From contig JADANN010000336.1 of the NCBI GenBank assembly GCA_018806985.1, positions 1,240,001 to 1,304,000 of the forward strand: a DNA stretch of 64,000 nucleotides, written 5' to 3'. Shown piece by piece: positions 12,561-25,040 of this stretch (its first letter is position 1; each line of letters starts with the position of its first letter). The stretch comes from Angiostrongylus vasorum. Its lineage: Eukaryota > Nematoda > Chromadorea > Rhabditida > Metastrongylidae. A program made the translations under genes and the position numbers. Below the pieces are notes generated by a model. That model was not told the origin of the DNA. It was given only the letters and a program-made list of their open reading frames with translations, and ran no database searches.

Positions 12561-13336
12561 AATGAGCCATGCCCACCTGGCAGCGCTCTTCTATACAGGG
12601 CGATTGTTGTTGATATGACTTGGTATGATCCGTTGTTAATAGTCTGTTTATCATCGGATAATCCACCATGCTGCAGTCGGTAATATCACTCGTCACTGCC
12701 CTATAGTAGAGGACGTTCCTTGATGGAATGTTCATTTACAGCACATTTTCGTGAAAGACTGTCCACCTCGCAGCACTCGGTATTGTATGAGTTGGTGCAT
12801 AGCAAAGTAAGGTTTTTTGAAGACAGGCTTTCATTTAATCTCTACGTGATTAACCAGTACCAAAACAGAGGTCATTAGCACTGTAATAGCGGCAGTATAT
12901 TTAAGCACAAAAGATGTTAAACTGTAAGCGGTGGATTTGGAGCTCTCTTCGTAGACGCCAACTACACCGCTTCTGAAATGAGAACTGCGAACTAGAACAC
13001 GGTTTAATCAGATAAGGAACGCCAATGCAGAACCCCTGCAAAAAATGTGAGGGAACAAACAATTAATTCAAAGACTCGGGACTTTTTGTGCATAATGAAG
13101 TTGAATACTAAATGAATTGTCAAGCATTATATACAAAGAACCATTATATCAGTTCCGTCGTTTCTCTTTGACCTTCTCGTTCATCACTTTGGAAAACAAA
13201 CGTCTTTCGAAAAAGTGTTTTTTCCAGAAAGTATTCCATCTCGTTGAATGGTTGAATTCTTAGTAAGAAAGATAAAGTTGCGTTAAGAAACTTTCTCTTA
13301 AGACTGTGTGAATAACAAATTTAATGATGCTGAGAT
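12561..13336. other. Intergenic, nothing recognised
   Basis: No coherent coding signal on either strand. An AATTAATTCA-type AT-rich segment lies near 13060. Confidence 0.4.
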
Positions 13337-13556
13337 ATTTGCAAAACTCTGGACCGCAGGTGCCTATGGTGGGGAACGAACGCGCTATTGTCCTTTCCGG
13401 GGAGTAGCGCGCTCACCACCACACCATGCGGGTCCCTCGTTTCGCCTGTCTCTCAGCTAGTTCTATTGATCTTTTGCCATCAGCAATCACCCGTCAGCGG
13501 GATTGATCTGAGGGGGCTTAAATCGGCAACGAACCCAGTTAAGCTGAGGCTGCAAT
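13337..13556 (-). repeat. SINE-C copy, near full length
   Basis: The complement of the unit at position 1: the head is complementary to CGGTCCAGAGTTTTGCAAAT and runs through CACCACACCATGCGGGTCCC to the leader AACCCAGTTAAGCTGAGGC. It lies immediately left of, and inverted with respect to, a partial copy inside the MITE at 13567-13760. Confidence 0.75.
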
Positions 13557-13566
13557 TATAATCACA

Positions 13567-13760
13567 ATTTTGACTTATTATTTACTGCCCACTCTTTTTA
13601 GCGGTAGGGTACTCCCCGGAAAGGACAATAGCGCGTTCGTTCCCCACCATAGGCACCTGCGGTCCAGAGTTTTGCAAATATCTCAGCATCATTAAAGTTA
13701 TATTTCGCAACGCATACCCTGCCGCTAAAAAGAGTAGGCAGTAAGTAATAAGTCAAAACT
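13567..13760. mobile_element. Foldback MITE with 45-bp TIRs enclosing a SINE-C piece
   Basis: The left terminal segment (13567-13612) and right terminal segment (13714-13760) are reverse complements over about 45 bases with about three mismatches; both contain ACTCTTTTTAGCGG or its complement. Between them lies a SINE-C fragment (about 13610-13712, starting ACTCCCCGGAAAGG). The arrangement is that of a non-autonomous DNA transposon carrying captured SINE sequence. Target-site duplications were not resolved. Confidence 0.65.
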
Positions 13761-13964
13761 GTATGAATAGTTATCCTAGTTATCGTGGCAAATAGTGTTC
13801 ATAGAACTCGAACTGACGTACAACGAGGAGGTTCAAGCTAAACGTCGTCCAACGTGGCGACAGAGTTGAATGTTTCCATCTAGAAGTACGGCTAGCCGTG
13901 CACTTAACTCACGGTAGCTATTACTGTTTATTTCTGTAAATCAGTGAAAATAACGGACGCTATA

Positions 13965-14165
13965 CCAAGAAATGTGGTTGTTGCTCGTGGAGTTGTGGAA
14001 AGATCTCCCTCTGATCCGCAAAGGCGGCGACTGCCTGTGGTGGTGACGACCTGGAGCAGACTTTGACCACTCCAGGGAACCATAATGCCTAGACCAGCAA
14101 AACTCCGAAAAAACGGAAACCACGCTGGAGCCCGCACAACCAGTGAAGATGGGTCATCCAAGTAT
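13965..14165 (-). repeat. Rep-D fragment
   Basis: Matches the complement of the repeat at 18636-19015 and 47196-47565: shared blocks include GGTGGTGACGACCTGG and CCGCACAACCAGTGA. Only the inner half is present. The repeat class is unknown and no coding capacity is evident. Confidence 0.65.
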
Positions 14166-16940
14166 CCAAGTATCCAAGGAGTTGTGGATTGCTGGGAAGC
14201 ATTGCCGGGTGATAGGAAGGAATAGAGAGCGTGACGATGTCTGTTCGAATCATTCGATGATGAAAGGAACTCTAGGTAACCAAGGCAAATATAGTAAAGA
14301 TAATCATAGTATTAACGGTATTGATGATAAGACGATAAGGTTTACAGCCCTAGTTTTCACTTCTGCTTTATTTACGTGAAAAAATTTTGGACGCTGATCA
14401 CGCCATGCAGCTAGCAACTAACTAGAAAATATGTGAGAAGAGGATAATAATGGGAAAAAAATATCGATTAAGTGCTATTGGAGCGTACAAAGTAAAACAA
14501 AATAATGCTTAAACATCACACAAAAACGAACGATGTCTTGTCAATGTCTCCAGTGAGCCTCGCATTCATCACACCAGACGTTGCCCTTCCTCAGCGAAGA
14601 GACACACACACGCACAGCGCGACTACACAAGGATCTGCCGAAATCTTACCATCAATCCTTAACGTCTTTCAATCATTTCTTGGCCTTTCTGTCGCATTCC
14701 TATATCTTCTAGCTTGTCGCCTTCTTCTTACCCTATTGTTTTGCAGCGTTTATGGACAGCTACTTATTTCTAGAAATGTTTGAAGTTGATGGCTAGTTTT
14801 TCTGAGGTTGATGCATTTTACTAATGCTGTCTAGTATAAATAAATACTTAGAGAAAAGTCGCTTTCTTAAAACTATTGTGACGCAAACATCTTCCTTTAG
14901 AGCTAGCCTTACACATTTTATTAAGCATCCATATGCAAGCATAATACCATTCAATATGTTATAATCTAATGAATACCCTGAGATATGGCTATTCTCCCTA
15001 ATGTGAGTTTTTCCTTAATAAAAGACAATAGTTGGACGGATTTCTTTGTTTCATGCTAGGAGGTTCCGGATATCATTAGAGATTAGCTATGTGAAGGGAG
15101 AGAAATAGAGAGAGCGCGTGATCGAAGTAATCTCCTTCTTGTTCTCAACACTATTGAATAGGCTACCTGTACTAGTGATAATCCTGCTGTATACGAGCAA
15201 CACTCACCATTCCATCACCGGCTTATCACCAGCTTGTGATCACTGTGCAAAGAGCTGGTCATTTATGCAAGAAGTCCTTAGTTTTGACAAAGCCCATCAA
15301 TTTCACAGCAGGGGTGATATCGTGCATATCGTGGTCGTTTATTTAAATGATAAAAGTCGACATCAGAGTTTAAAGAAGGCCGTGTTACTTTTTTCCTTAC
15401 ACTACAGCATTTTTAGATCGTTAAATAGTCCGTCGGCTCGTCATAGGCCCGGCCTCCTCATTTCTTGCCTTGCAGTGGATTCATTTCTGTTGCAACTCTC
15501 ATTCGTAGAGATGGTCAATCTAAGGAGAAGATGGGACATCGCTGACACCTTACGCGGGTTGATATTTCTGTAAATCCACATTTTTTCTGTGGAAGAAATC
15601 TTCCAGTGATAGAAAAAATCACCTGTGTCAACTATCTCACTAATTATCTAACGACTTGGACTATCGCGAGCGGAAACATTATACTAAAAACTGTGGCTAA
15701 TGCTTTAAAATCGCTAGGATCACCAAGCTCCATCTGTTATTTCATTTAGTTAATAGAAGTTTTTATAACAGAATTCGCCAGAGTTGCTTGCCTATCACGC
15801 CTATCGGAATTCCTAAAGATTTATAGCAAGATGGACACTTCTCTGTCCTCGTTGCTTTAGAATTTCATAATAAAAACGATTCGAATCTTACCCTTCTAAT
15901 TCCGCAGAAAGCAAAAAAAAGAAAATCCTTTCTAAGCTGAAGCAATCCCTGGCATATTTCTAGGGACTGAAACTCCACTTTCAAGATTTGGAAGGAAAAA
16001 AGCTCTCGTTTTTTATCTGGGACCGAATATCCACCTCTATTTTGTGTTTTATGTTGACGTTTAAGACCTACGTCCAATTTCAACATTTTTTTCCTGCTCA
16101 TTCCCTCTTCACTGTCGTTACCGCCTTTCTACGCTATTGCTCGTACCTTGGTGTCGAAGTATGACGTAGAACTGAGGGTTAATCCCTAAAGTAGGGTAAT
16201 TAACCTAAGATGAAGGTTGTTATTTTAACCGGGAGCTTTACTAATCCAGAAGCTTAGTAAAAGTGATCCAATGCCAGTCACCACCGCCGTCCAGGACGAA
16301 ATTGAGTTGCAGGGAAGCAAACCTCTCTCCTATTCTCTTTAGTTGGTGGACGCAAACGAAGAAATTCTTGAGAAACCAGCACCATGCGTGAAATCAGGGA
16401 AATCTGCGTGGGCTTTCTTGACTCATCGTGGGAACGAGCCATTTAGTTCGTTTTGTGGTACAACGGAGCGAGCATCAGCATCGCTGCTGACACTTCTATG
16501 GAGATTATTTATTCCATGTTCCCCCAATCCAGGCGAGGTTGGTTCCTTTAGCACGACATATGCGTGATGGTCAGAAGTTGATTTCACCATTGCAAATTCC
16601 CCATGATTCAGTGGACATAACAATTCGAGTTTACTCTGTCAGTGAATTCATCAGTGAATGGACTGACTACGAATAAAACAGAAAATATTCAACAACGTGG
16701 ATCGAAATCTACTGTTATCCTTCAACAGTTCTTGTCGTCTAATCTACTTAATTATCAACGAAATTTGTTTAACTATTCCGGTGCCAGCTACTTCTTCAGA
16801 CCATGTTTTTTTTCACCAGGACTTTTCTCTCCAGCATTGCCGTCTTTACTAGTTGCAATGCTACCAGGCTTGAGTTTTTTTCGCCCACACAAACCATTTT
16901 AGCACCGTGAATGTCGCTCGAGACCGCCATCGACTTCTTT
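14166..16940. other. Gene-poor stretch
   Basis: The longest open frame is 151 codons from GTG at 15118-15573. It has no recognised domain and no donor or acceptor support, so I do not call it a gene. An apparent GTGAGT donor on the minus strand near 15208 has stops in all upstream frames. Nothing else is supported. Confidence 0.4.
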
Positions 16941-16949
16941 AGATTTCAG
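16941..16949 (+). promoter_or_regulatory. Possible trans-splice acceptor
   Basis: AGATTTCAG ends 24 bases before the first ATG of the exon at 16974. A TTTCAG close to the start codon is the usual setting for spliced-leader addition in nematodes. The role is inferred. Confidence 0.45.
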
Positions 16950-16973
16950 ATCTCTAACGAATCGTGATTTGCA

Positions 16974-19615
16974 ATGTCAATGATGGACCTGGAAGTGGAG
17001 AAACCGGACTCGTTGTGCGGCCTGTCACTTTGTTCCGCCACGCAGATCTGTACTGCCGCCCAAGCCGTATTTTGCCTCACACTTGGGTGAGTCTCTTCCG
17101 CCGAACTTCCTTCCTCTGTCACCTCATTTCACGTTAATTCTTGCCTAGTTACTCGTCAAAAGCCATCACCATCTCTTCCTTCAATGATAATTTCCAGAAA
17201 AAGTTGCTTTGCTGGTATTAGTACACCGTTACTCAAACTGAGAAGAAATACCTACCAGAGAATTACCAGAAGAATGCCCATGTTGTTACGGCTTCTTTTC
17301 AAGAATCACTTTCAGACCTATTGCTTCTTAACTGCGCACCTCTGTGTATCGCATTTTTAAGGTATTCGCTAAAATGGGCAAAATAGGCATTACAAACTGC
17401 TGCATCGTATTTTTTGGCACCACTGCCTTTAATGAATTCTTATTATAGTTGTAAATGTTAATATCCTACAGGTGCCGATGCGGGTAAGCTAGTGATGAAG
17501 GTGTCGGTCGGAACACACGGCGCTGGTTCGACTCCACATCAGGCAAACCAATCACCCCATCCCTCCATTACCTGTAAATTACAACAATGCTTTTCTTTGG
17601 ACATCTTTTACCGATCCACATAAGCTGTCAGTTGCTTATAGCGAGGACCTGGAAGCGCCCAGGGACTACTATCTCAGGATTCCATGCTCCACCACAATTC
17701 AACGAGAGTCATAAATAAGAGAAAAAAACTTTCAAAAGATATCGAGCCTACTCATAAATGCAAATGTTTCCATGGGTGGAAGATGTCAAACTACGAGCCG
17801 AATGAAATTTGTCGAGATCCGCATAATATATGATGGTTGGCCATATAAGCTTTAAAAAAAATGACATAACGATAAGGCTAAACTTTCCTTAATCACCTCC
17901 GACGGATGGGTCATGCATTCGACTTCATGAGCAACGAAGAAATCCTAGCTCTTCTGGGTATGTGTGACTGTGTGATGAGATTGTGTACACATGTCTATTT
18001 GTGGGTGTGTGTTTTCCATGTATGCCAATACGTTGTAGCATGGTATATTTTTCCATCAAATGACGTGATTCAAAAAAAAAGGATAACCAATTTAGGTTGA
18101 TGCGTCTCCGAGTTTTTTTCCGACGCTTAAACCCTTTCTGGAAATTTCTGATTTATTGAATGAGCTATGTTTGTTAAGGCATTCTTTCCACACAATCCGA
18201 CATCTGATGTTGTGTGGACCTTTCAGCACTTCTTCCATTCGATTCACTTCCTCGCATCCATCATCCACCAAAGCTTTTCGAATTTCGTGTATGGGTCTAT
18301 CTGCTTCTTAAGGATCTTTCTTCTTCATGAATTTCGTCGAAGGTTCTCTGAAATTATTATGAGATTGCCGTGCTTGAGCGTTTCCAGTTCTTCACTGCAA
18401 GCAATGGCTGCTGTTAGGATTGCTAGGAGCCACTTGATTCAAAGCTAGTCTGATGCCAGTTTTCCGGTAGCAGAACGATGAGAGGCTTACTGGGTTTGAA
18501 GTGGCGTTGAACTAGAGCTTTGTACCTATGGGGTGACATCACTAACATTGTTTGTAATCCTGAAATTTGCTTTTATCCCATGTGTGCGCTTAATGCGATT
18601 CTTCAATTTTCAATAGTTTTTGCTTACTTTGATGCTTAGATGGCCCGTCCTCACCGGTTTTGCGAGCACCAGCATAATCTCCATTTTTTCGGAGTTTTGC
18701 CGGCTTAGCCATTGTGTCCCTGGAGTCGTGAGGTCAGCCAAGCCAAAGTCCGCTCCAGGTTGTCACCACCGCAGGAAGACTATTGTGAACTATTGCCTTT
18801 GTGGATCTGAGGAAAATTTTCCACCATGCGACTAGTTTAGTGCCACGACGGTGGTGGATCCTGGTATTGGTTTACTCATAGCTGGTTTTCCGATGAAAAC
18901 GCCAGACTCCTCAGCTTGGGAGGCCCTGCCGGGGATGAATCTCACCTCTGTACATCGCAGCCTGACACCTCTGAACACCTCCCAGCCACTAACAGTTGGG
19001 AGGCAATAGTTTGAAGATCAATTAATCAAAAAAGGCCACAAGAAGACAAAAACTTTTCTTGTTTTATCCAACATGTTAGTGTGATTAATTCGAATTTATC
19101 ATTCAGCGTTTTCTGATGAAATCCTTTTAACGAGAGTAAAAGCACCATAGTTATTAAAACAGCTTTGACAGCTGCTTTGCACTAGCTGAGAAACAGGCAA
19201 AACGAAGGACCCGCATGGTGTGGTGGTGAATGCGTTAATCCCCGGAAAGGACAGTAGCGCGTTCGTTCCCCACCGCAGACACCTGCAGTCCGGAGTTTTG
19301 CAAATATCTCCGCATCGTTAAAGTTGCTTTGCACTATTCGTTCAATGGATTCGTACAATTATGTCTTCGCTGAACCCGTCTCCCATATTTTTTTCGACCT
19401 ATTATAAACTTGACTTCAACTGCAAACTTATTTCTTGACTGTCTTCCAGGTTCCTTTACCAAGTGCTACTCGATCACTGCACGATTGTGTCAATTCTATT
19501 CGGTATCCACCTGGTGTGCGCGTTTCTCTCGCTCACGTTTCTGGTGTTCTGCTTTCTGAGGAAGAAATTTGGCTCTTCTTACCAAATCCTACTTCACGCA
19601 TACCTACTGAGTATT
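16974..19615 (+). CDS. 5' part of a multi-pass membrane protein (exons 16974-17086 and 19450-19615)
   Basis: Exon 1 starts MSMMDLEVEKPDSLCGLSLC and ends in a perfect donor (GG|GTGAGT) after 113 nt, leaving two bases of a split codon. Exon 2 follows acceptor CTTCCAG, supplies the missing base (G) and stays open for 55 codons to a perfect donor (ATT|GTAAGT). The spliced product has hydrophobic stretches in CTAAQAVFCLTLGFLYQVLL and IVSILFGIHLVCAFLSLTFL, consistent with two membrane helices followed by a basic FLRKKFG turn. The 2.36-kb intron contains SINE-B, Rep-D and SINE-C insertions. Phase agreement and consensus sites make this pair credible; the family is not recognised. Downstream exons are unknown; those at 26010 and 26929 are candidates. 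Confidence 0.62.
17470..17565 (+). repeat. tRNA-like SINE head
   Basis: GGTAAGCTAGTGATGAAGG resembles box A and CTGGTTCGACTCC box B. The following CCATCCCTCCATTACC resembles the start of the SINE-A body. It lies within the intron of the gene at 16974. Confidence 0.45.
18195..18600 (-). repeat. SINE-B copy, diverged
   Basis: Shares the block CCATTCGATTCACTTCCTCG and the surrounding order of motifs with the SINE-B copies at 7360 and 48335. It has extra sequence in the middle (about 18350-18420). Confidence 0.55.
18636..19015 (+). repeat. Rep-D copy, near full length
   Basis: Collinear with 47196-47565: TGGCCCGTCCTCACCGG..., TCTCCATTTTTTCGG..., AGCTTGGGAGGCCCTGCC... and CACCTCCCAGCCAC near the end. 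It sits in the intron of the gene at 16974. It has no tRNA-like head and no coding frame. Confidence 0.7.
19173..19336 (+). repeat. SINE-C copy flanked by 12-bp direct repeats
   Basis: The element (19185-19324) is bounded by TGCTTTGCACTA at 19173-19184 and again at 19325-19336, a perfect 12-base target-site duplication. Its head has GCATGGTGTGGTGGTGAATG and GCGTTCGTTCCCCACCGC. The duplication supports target-primed retrotransposition. Confidence 0.85.
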
Positions 19616-20467
19616 GTAAGTTTGTGCCCAATAACAAAAATAAGAAAAACTATTTTTGAAACTACGTTCCTTCAAAAAGTCGCAAACTAGGTTAAAACAG
19701 TACGTTAGAACGCCAGGCGTCTTTCTCGTCAGACAAACGTCAAACCAATGTATCAAGGAACTACCTGGAATCCATTCTGATTGCTGACAGGGATTAAATG
19801 TGGCCCTGAAACGATCAACTAGATCGCTTTGAACATAGATGTATTAAGAAACTTTGGATTAACTTAAACCTCGCATATACACTTAATGATTCCCATGCTT
19901 ACCTACACAGTGTTTCTGTGAATCCGAGTTGTTTCTTCAATACCAAATTCTCCACAACCTATTATGATGGGACTGTGAAATGTATGGAAACTGGCTCAAA
20001 GTTGAAACAATCAAGCTTTGCTCTTCGGCATGAACAACAGAAGCAATTCATAAACGTATTTATTTACTTCTCATGATAAGTCGCCAAGTGGGGGGTTCTT
20101 CTAGACAAGTGAAAAAAATGGTAAATCGTACGACTGACTTTGTTTAATCTCGGGATTGGTCAATAATTCACTGTTTTCTTGATAATAGTGATAATCTCGT
20201 ATTTGCTCATCAAGAAAAAGCAGAAGACTAGTAAATGGTCTCAAAGGAAAAATGCGACGGCTGTGGTGCTCTTCAAATGAATGGAGTTTGATTCCTTGAA
20301 TGACTTGCTGTTTTGCACTTTCCAGTGGAAAGATCAAACTACTACACTTAATCTATTTTACCATAGGTAAAAACTTTCTGTATACCACAGTCCAAGAACA
20401 TAAATGTTGTGGTGAAGTGTTCGACCACTAGGGGATGTATAAATGAACATTTTAGAGCAAGATACTG
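19616..20467. other. Probable intron or intergenic
   Basis: Follows the donor at 19616. Minus-strand open frames at 20101-20337 and 20348-20572 show no domain. Nothing is supported. Confidence 0.35.
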
Positions 20468-20770
20468 TTGGAAACAAAAAGTGCCGATCATCACGAGCAC
20501 GGTGCTGGGTGGACCCCGTACCGTGATCATCAAGCTCTTCATTCCTTCAGGGTCATGAAATTGGTACCGCACTTCGCTGAGTAAAGGCCCACTATCTCCA
20601 ATTTAAGCAAAGCTCTGGCCCAGCTCCTCCAGTACTCCAGGGAGAATCGACTCGGCCAGCATTCAACGACGTTCATGATAAAAGGCACCAGGCAAACTCA
20701 CACGAAGAACATTCGAAGACCTTCATGGATGATGAATGCGAGGAAACAAACTGAATGCAAGAATGCTGAG
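20468..20770 (+). repeat. SINE-B copy
   Basis: Collinear with 29185-29475 (GATCATCACGAGCACGGTGC versus GATCATCACGAGCACAGTGC) and with the complement of the 48335 copy. It ends in the block GATGAATGCGAGGAAACAAA. Confidence 0.65.
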
Positions 20771-21330
20771 AGATACACAATTACTAGTCGTGAAAAAAAG
20801 TGTATAAGAAACTTTTGCTTAGAATCCACAACGCTTACTACTCGGATGTTAGTGTACTGCCCCTTTAGAAAAATGATTCCCATGTAGTGATTTTTTGTGC
20901 CCGATGGGAAATGTTCCTCTGTCGCTCTAAAAACTTTCTTTACACCTATAAGGGCACTTGGGCAGTCAAAGGAATAAAAAACACCTAGTATTTATAAGTT
21001 TCTTCTATTGTGTGAAAGTTCCAAGGAAGCTTCTTTCCTAGTAATTACAATAGTAGGGTCAATAATAACAATGATAATAACAGTATGAAATGACCATTCT
21101 TCAACTATTTTTTTCCCTTCCAATCTTAATCTCTGTTGATTTCTAACTATTTCTGATTCTAATTCGTAATATAACATAATAACAATACAACAACAAGTGC
21201 TTGAATTAGTGGACTGCTTGTCAATTTGACTCTTCCAGGCCCTGAAAAGAGGAAAGCACTGAAACGTCAGCTACTCGTTGAAGAAAACCGGTGAATAACA
21301 GTGATCAATTTCATTATAATCTTGTTAATA
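20771..21330. other. Intergenic, nothing recognised
   Basis: AT-rich with AATAATAACAATGATAAT-type low complexity near 21060-21090. No gene signal. Confidence 0.4.
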
Positions 21331-21597
21331 GGGCGCATTTAGTGTAATGGTTAGAAGTGCCCTGTAGTGCAAATGAGATCGATCCCGCGTCCCAGGCTCT
21401 CCAAACCTTCCATCCCGAAGTCGGCAAATTGGTATCAAAGTTGTCTGGAAGGATAGAAGCACTGACTGGATACATCGATAGGCCACCGCGAGTTATTGTA
21501 AAGGCCAGATATGCATTCATTCACCTCCGGCGATGTTTAATGAAGTCGAATGCATGGAGCATCCCTCGTGGATTGATCAAAGTCAATCCTTTTTTTA
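21331..21597 (+). repeat. SINE-A copy, full length
   Basis: The head GGGCGCATTTAGTGTAATGG, the decayed box B GATCGATCCCGCG, the body block TTGTCTGGAAGGATAGAAGC and the terminal GGATTGATCAAAG are all present. It is followed by a T-rich tail (about 21590-21605). Confidence 0.8.
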
Positions 21598-22049
21598 ATT
21601 TTGTTAATCGCTGACGAACTCAAGCTGGGCTAGGCCCAATTTCTATTTATTACTCGTCGCGCTTCCAGGATACTTAGTAGAGCGCTGCTTTCTTGAGAGA
21701 TATAAAGGCTAACGCATAACAGAGTTCCTGTATCCTCTCCACTTTTCTTCACAAGCATCCTGACAATTGCCTATCCAGCATTCGTTCCACATGACAGCAC
21801 CTCACTCTATTTCGCCGCCGTGAAGATGTATTCCAATGATATTTTCCTAAATTGTTTAGCTAACACGAGGTTGGCATGAAAGTTTTACTCAGCTAATGTT
21901 TTGGCGCCTTCGCTTTATAAGGCGCTAGAATTCGGAATTTCTGCGACTTTTTTACCTTTCGTATGTGGAGGAGGAAATGCTCAAATGTTTAATTTAGGTT
22001 TGACAGCCAGGCTAAAGAAGACTTTGTTTTTTTATTTCATTATTGCAAC
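21598..22049. other. Intergenic
   Basis: No supported gene. A short frame after TTGCCTATCCAG (about 21776) reads FVPHDSTSLYFAAVKM and resembles an exon but lacks a partner. Confidence 0.3.
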
Positions 22050-25040
22050 ATACACTGAGAGATCTCCACGGACCTCACTCATAGAGGGATCTCCTTTGCC
22101 ACTTAGTCGCAAGGTAATATTGCGGGCCTACAGGTACAGATAAGTGGTTATTATCGGGCCGGAAGCGACTATATGCTTCATTGAGACGAAGTTGGATCCA
22201 GGGAGTGGACACCCTGCTCTCGCTGCGCCGATTAGGCAACTACTCTCTGCGTTTATCAGGACTTTTTCATGCATACCTGCGCTGCTGTGTTCTTGTTAAT
22301 GAGAATTGTGTTCTACAGGTAAATTCGGCAAAAAAGTCTGCAATCAAGTGACATGAAAGTATAAATGAGCCGGTTAGAAGTCCCCTCCAACAAACAAGCT
22401 CTTCTGTCTGCTTTCAGGGAGATCTGCAAGCTATCCGTGAGTATAAACAGGCCCTAAATTCAGAAATCAGTGATCTATACGTGGGAATCAAACGCTAAAC
22501 GCAGTAAAATAAACGGGGCTCATCGCTTGGCCCTGAAAAGCTGTCGATACGATAGCGTTGGGTAGGACAAGTAAGGAAAGGCTGCTAAAATCTCAGGGCC
22601 GTTCCGCAATGCCTAAATCGCAAAGGACTAAGGTGACGGTCTGCATCTACAATGCACGCACGTTTGCATCTGAGTCCTCGATAGAAGACTTGATCATGAA
22701 GGCAAGTAGGATAAGCTTAAACGTCATCGAACTAGCAAAGCGAGAGTATTTTACCCATTCAGAGCCGTAAATGACATCGGAGAAAAACTGTTCCTTAGAA
22801 CATGCGACAGTAGACGAGTCGGCGACATCGGCGTTCTCGTCAACAGGAGTTTGGCCATGCACATCGATTAATTTGAAGAACTAACAACTGGAGTCTGACG
22901 TTTACGACTGAAAAAATGTGGATCAGTACCGACTTTGACAATCTTCGTCGTTGACGCGCTGACATCAATCTACGACGAAGAAGAAGTCGAAGCGTTCTAT
23001 ATGGAGTTGGAGAAGTTCTACAAAGAAGACCATACATTCTTCAAGGCCATCATTGGAGATTTTAACGACAAGGTTGGACCAAGAAGAACGTCTGAAATTG
23101 TCACATTGGGGCCCATGAATTAGAATGGAACGAGCAGGGTGAGCGGCTGTCTGAGTTTATTATGACGACGAAGACCATCCATCGTAACTTCCAATTCCAG
23201 AAGCTTCAGCTCTCAACGTTGGACGTGGATGTCTCTCACTGGAGAGTGCCATGGCGAAATAGACCAAATCATAGCAAATCGAAGGTTTTTCCAAAAGAAA
23301 AGCTGAAGTTATGGTAAAAGTAGCGGGGCCTGGGAAAAACATTCGCAAAGCCCACCAAGGCTTCGCCAATTATAGAACAAGATAACTGCACTTTAACGAC
23401 GAAGGGGAACAGTTACAGTGTATGGAAAGGCAGTGGAGAAAATTATTCACGAATACTACTCATATCTCTTCGATAGCCCCGTCCATCTTCCACCATGTAA
23501 AATAAAGGAGGATCGATATGCTGTAACACCGATTTTCCTTTCCGGAACCCGACATGCCATTTCGTCGGTGAAAAACCGAACAGCACGAAGTCCGGACAGG
23601 ATAAGATCAGAACACCTGAAAAACTTTAGCCATTTATCACAAACCCACTGGCTTTGGTCTTCACACGTTACCTGTCCGAATGCAAGGTCCTTACTTAGTG
23701 AAGGACTAGCAAGATCATACTATTGGTCAACAACGTTCTCCACGATATCGGCAACTATCATCCATTCTACTAGCTGTCTGTTGTCTACAAACTTTTCACT
23801 AGAGTCATCTTAAACAGGATTGGCAGAACACTGTACGAAGGGCAGCCATGTGAGCAAGCAGGGTTTCGTAAAGGATTTAATACGGTGGACCACATCCACA
23901 CGATAACGAGACTCAATGAGGTATTCCGAGAGTGCAAAAGATCGCTCTGTCTCACTTTCATCTATTTAAAGAAGGCATTTGATTCAGTCGAGATAGAAGC
24001 AGTCATGGAAGCCGTGGACAGCCAGTGCGCCCTTACTCGGTATGTAAGGTTTTTTGATGAGCTGTGTAAAGATTTCACAACCAAAATATCACCACTCTAC
24101 AACGACTTTAACGTCGACGTCAAAAGAGGGGCTACATAAGACGACACTAGCTCGCCAAAATTATTCACTGCACCCTCGAGAACGTCATGCGAACATTGGA
24201 ATGGGATAATATGGGTGTGAAAATTGACGGCCGCCAATTATACCATATTGGCTTGGCTATTGACATCGTTCCTACAAAGCCAAACATTAGCCAAGAGGAA
24301 CAAATGCTTGCTGACTTGATAACGCCTGTGGAAAGATTGGTTCTGGACTAAATCTCACAAAAATGATGTTCATGGGGAACGGACTAGTTTCGTATGCCCA
24401 ATTCACGCTCAACGGAACGAATATCTACGAATGCTCCAGATACATCTACCTAAGTTGGGAAATCAACATGACGAACGACCTAACTCCAGAGTTGAGCAAG
24501 AAGAAGCCAGCTGCTTGGGTAGCTTTCAAGGGAATCGATAATGTAGTGAACAGAACAAAGAACACCGATTACATGCGCACCTTTTCGATTCAACGGTACT
24601 TCCTGCCTCAACATATACATAAGAAACCTGGTCGCTGCTTAAGTAGCATGAAAGGTCCCTCAGCGTTATTGAAAGTGCAGTCGATATGGCAATGCTACTA
24701 GGAGTATTCCGAATCACGCAGGTGAGTGAAGGGATCCGAAGCTCAGATCTACGTTGACGGTCAAGAGTCAAGAACGGCGTTTCACATGCCAAATTTTCGA
24801 AGATGATATGTGCCGGACACATGGTGTGCGTGAACGAATACCGGTAGGCAAGAGCATTTCGTGGATGTATTCCTCATGATGTCATGCTTACTGTATGAGA
24901 GCGCTATGATGTTCAACAAGTTCCTAGAGTGAGCGGAAGCCGCTGAGCTACTCTTGCATGCGACAGGAACAGGAAAACTTACGGGCGCCCGCTCGAATCG
25001 CTCGGCGATCAGCGGGACTACTGCTAATACAGGTGGTTTA
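22050..25040 (+). mobile_element. Broken RTE-like LINE with 5' leader, endonuclease and RT
   Basis: The most complete LINE copy here. The leader (22050-22557) matches 37200-37680 and the complement of 54560-55040. Endonuclease fragments follow: VTVCIYNARTFASE at about 22632 and the catalytic-type [11 protein letters not shown] at about 23046. RT fragments run from 23418 (IRSEHLKNFSHL linker) through LCLTFIYLKKAFDSVEIEAV (about 23945). At the catalytic box, where related copies read LRFADDIVLI, this one reads GLAIDIV (about 24250), so the active-site aspartate pair is lost. Further C-terminal pieces extend to about 25040. Numerous stops and frameshifts mean it cannot be active. It lies between exon 19450-19615 and the exons at 26-27 kb, so it may be intronic. 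Confidence 0.88.

Noticed and set aside
15118..15573. A 151-codon open frame
   Set aside because: GTG start, no domain, no splice context, ordinary composition for AT-rich DNA.
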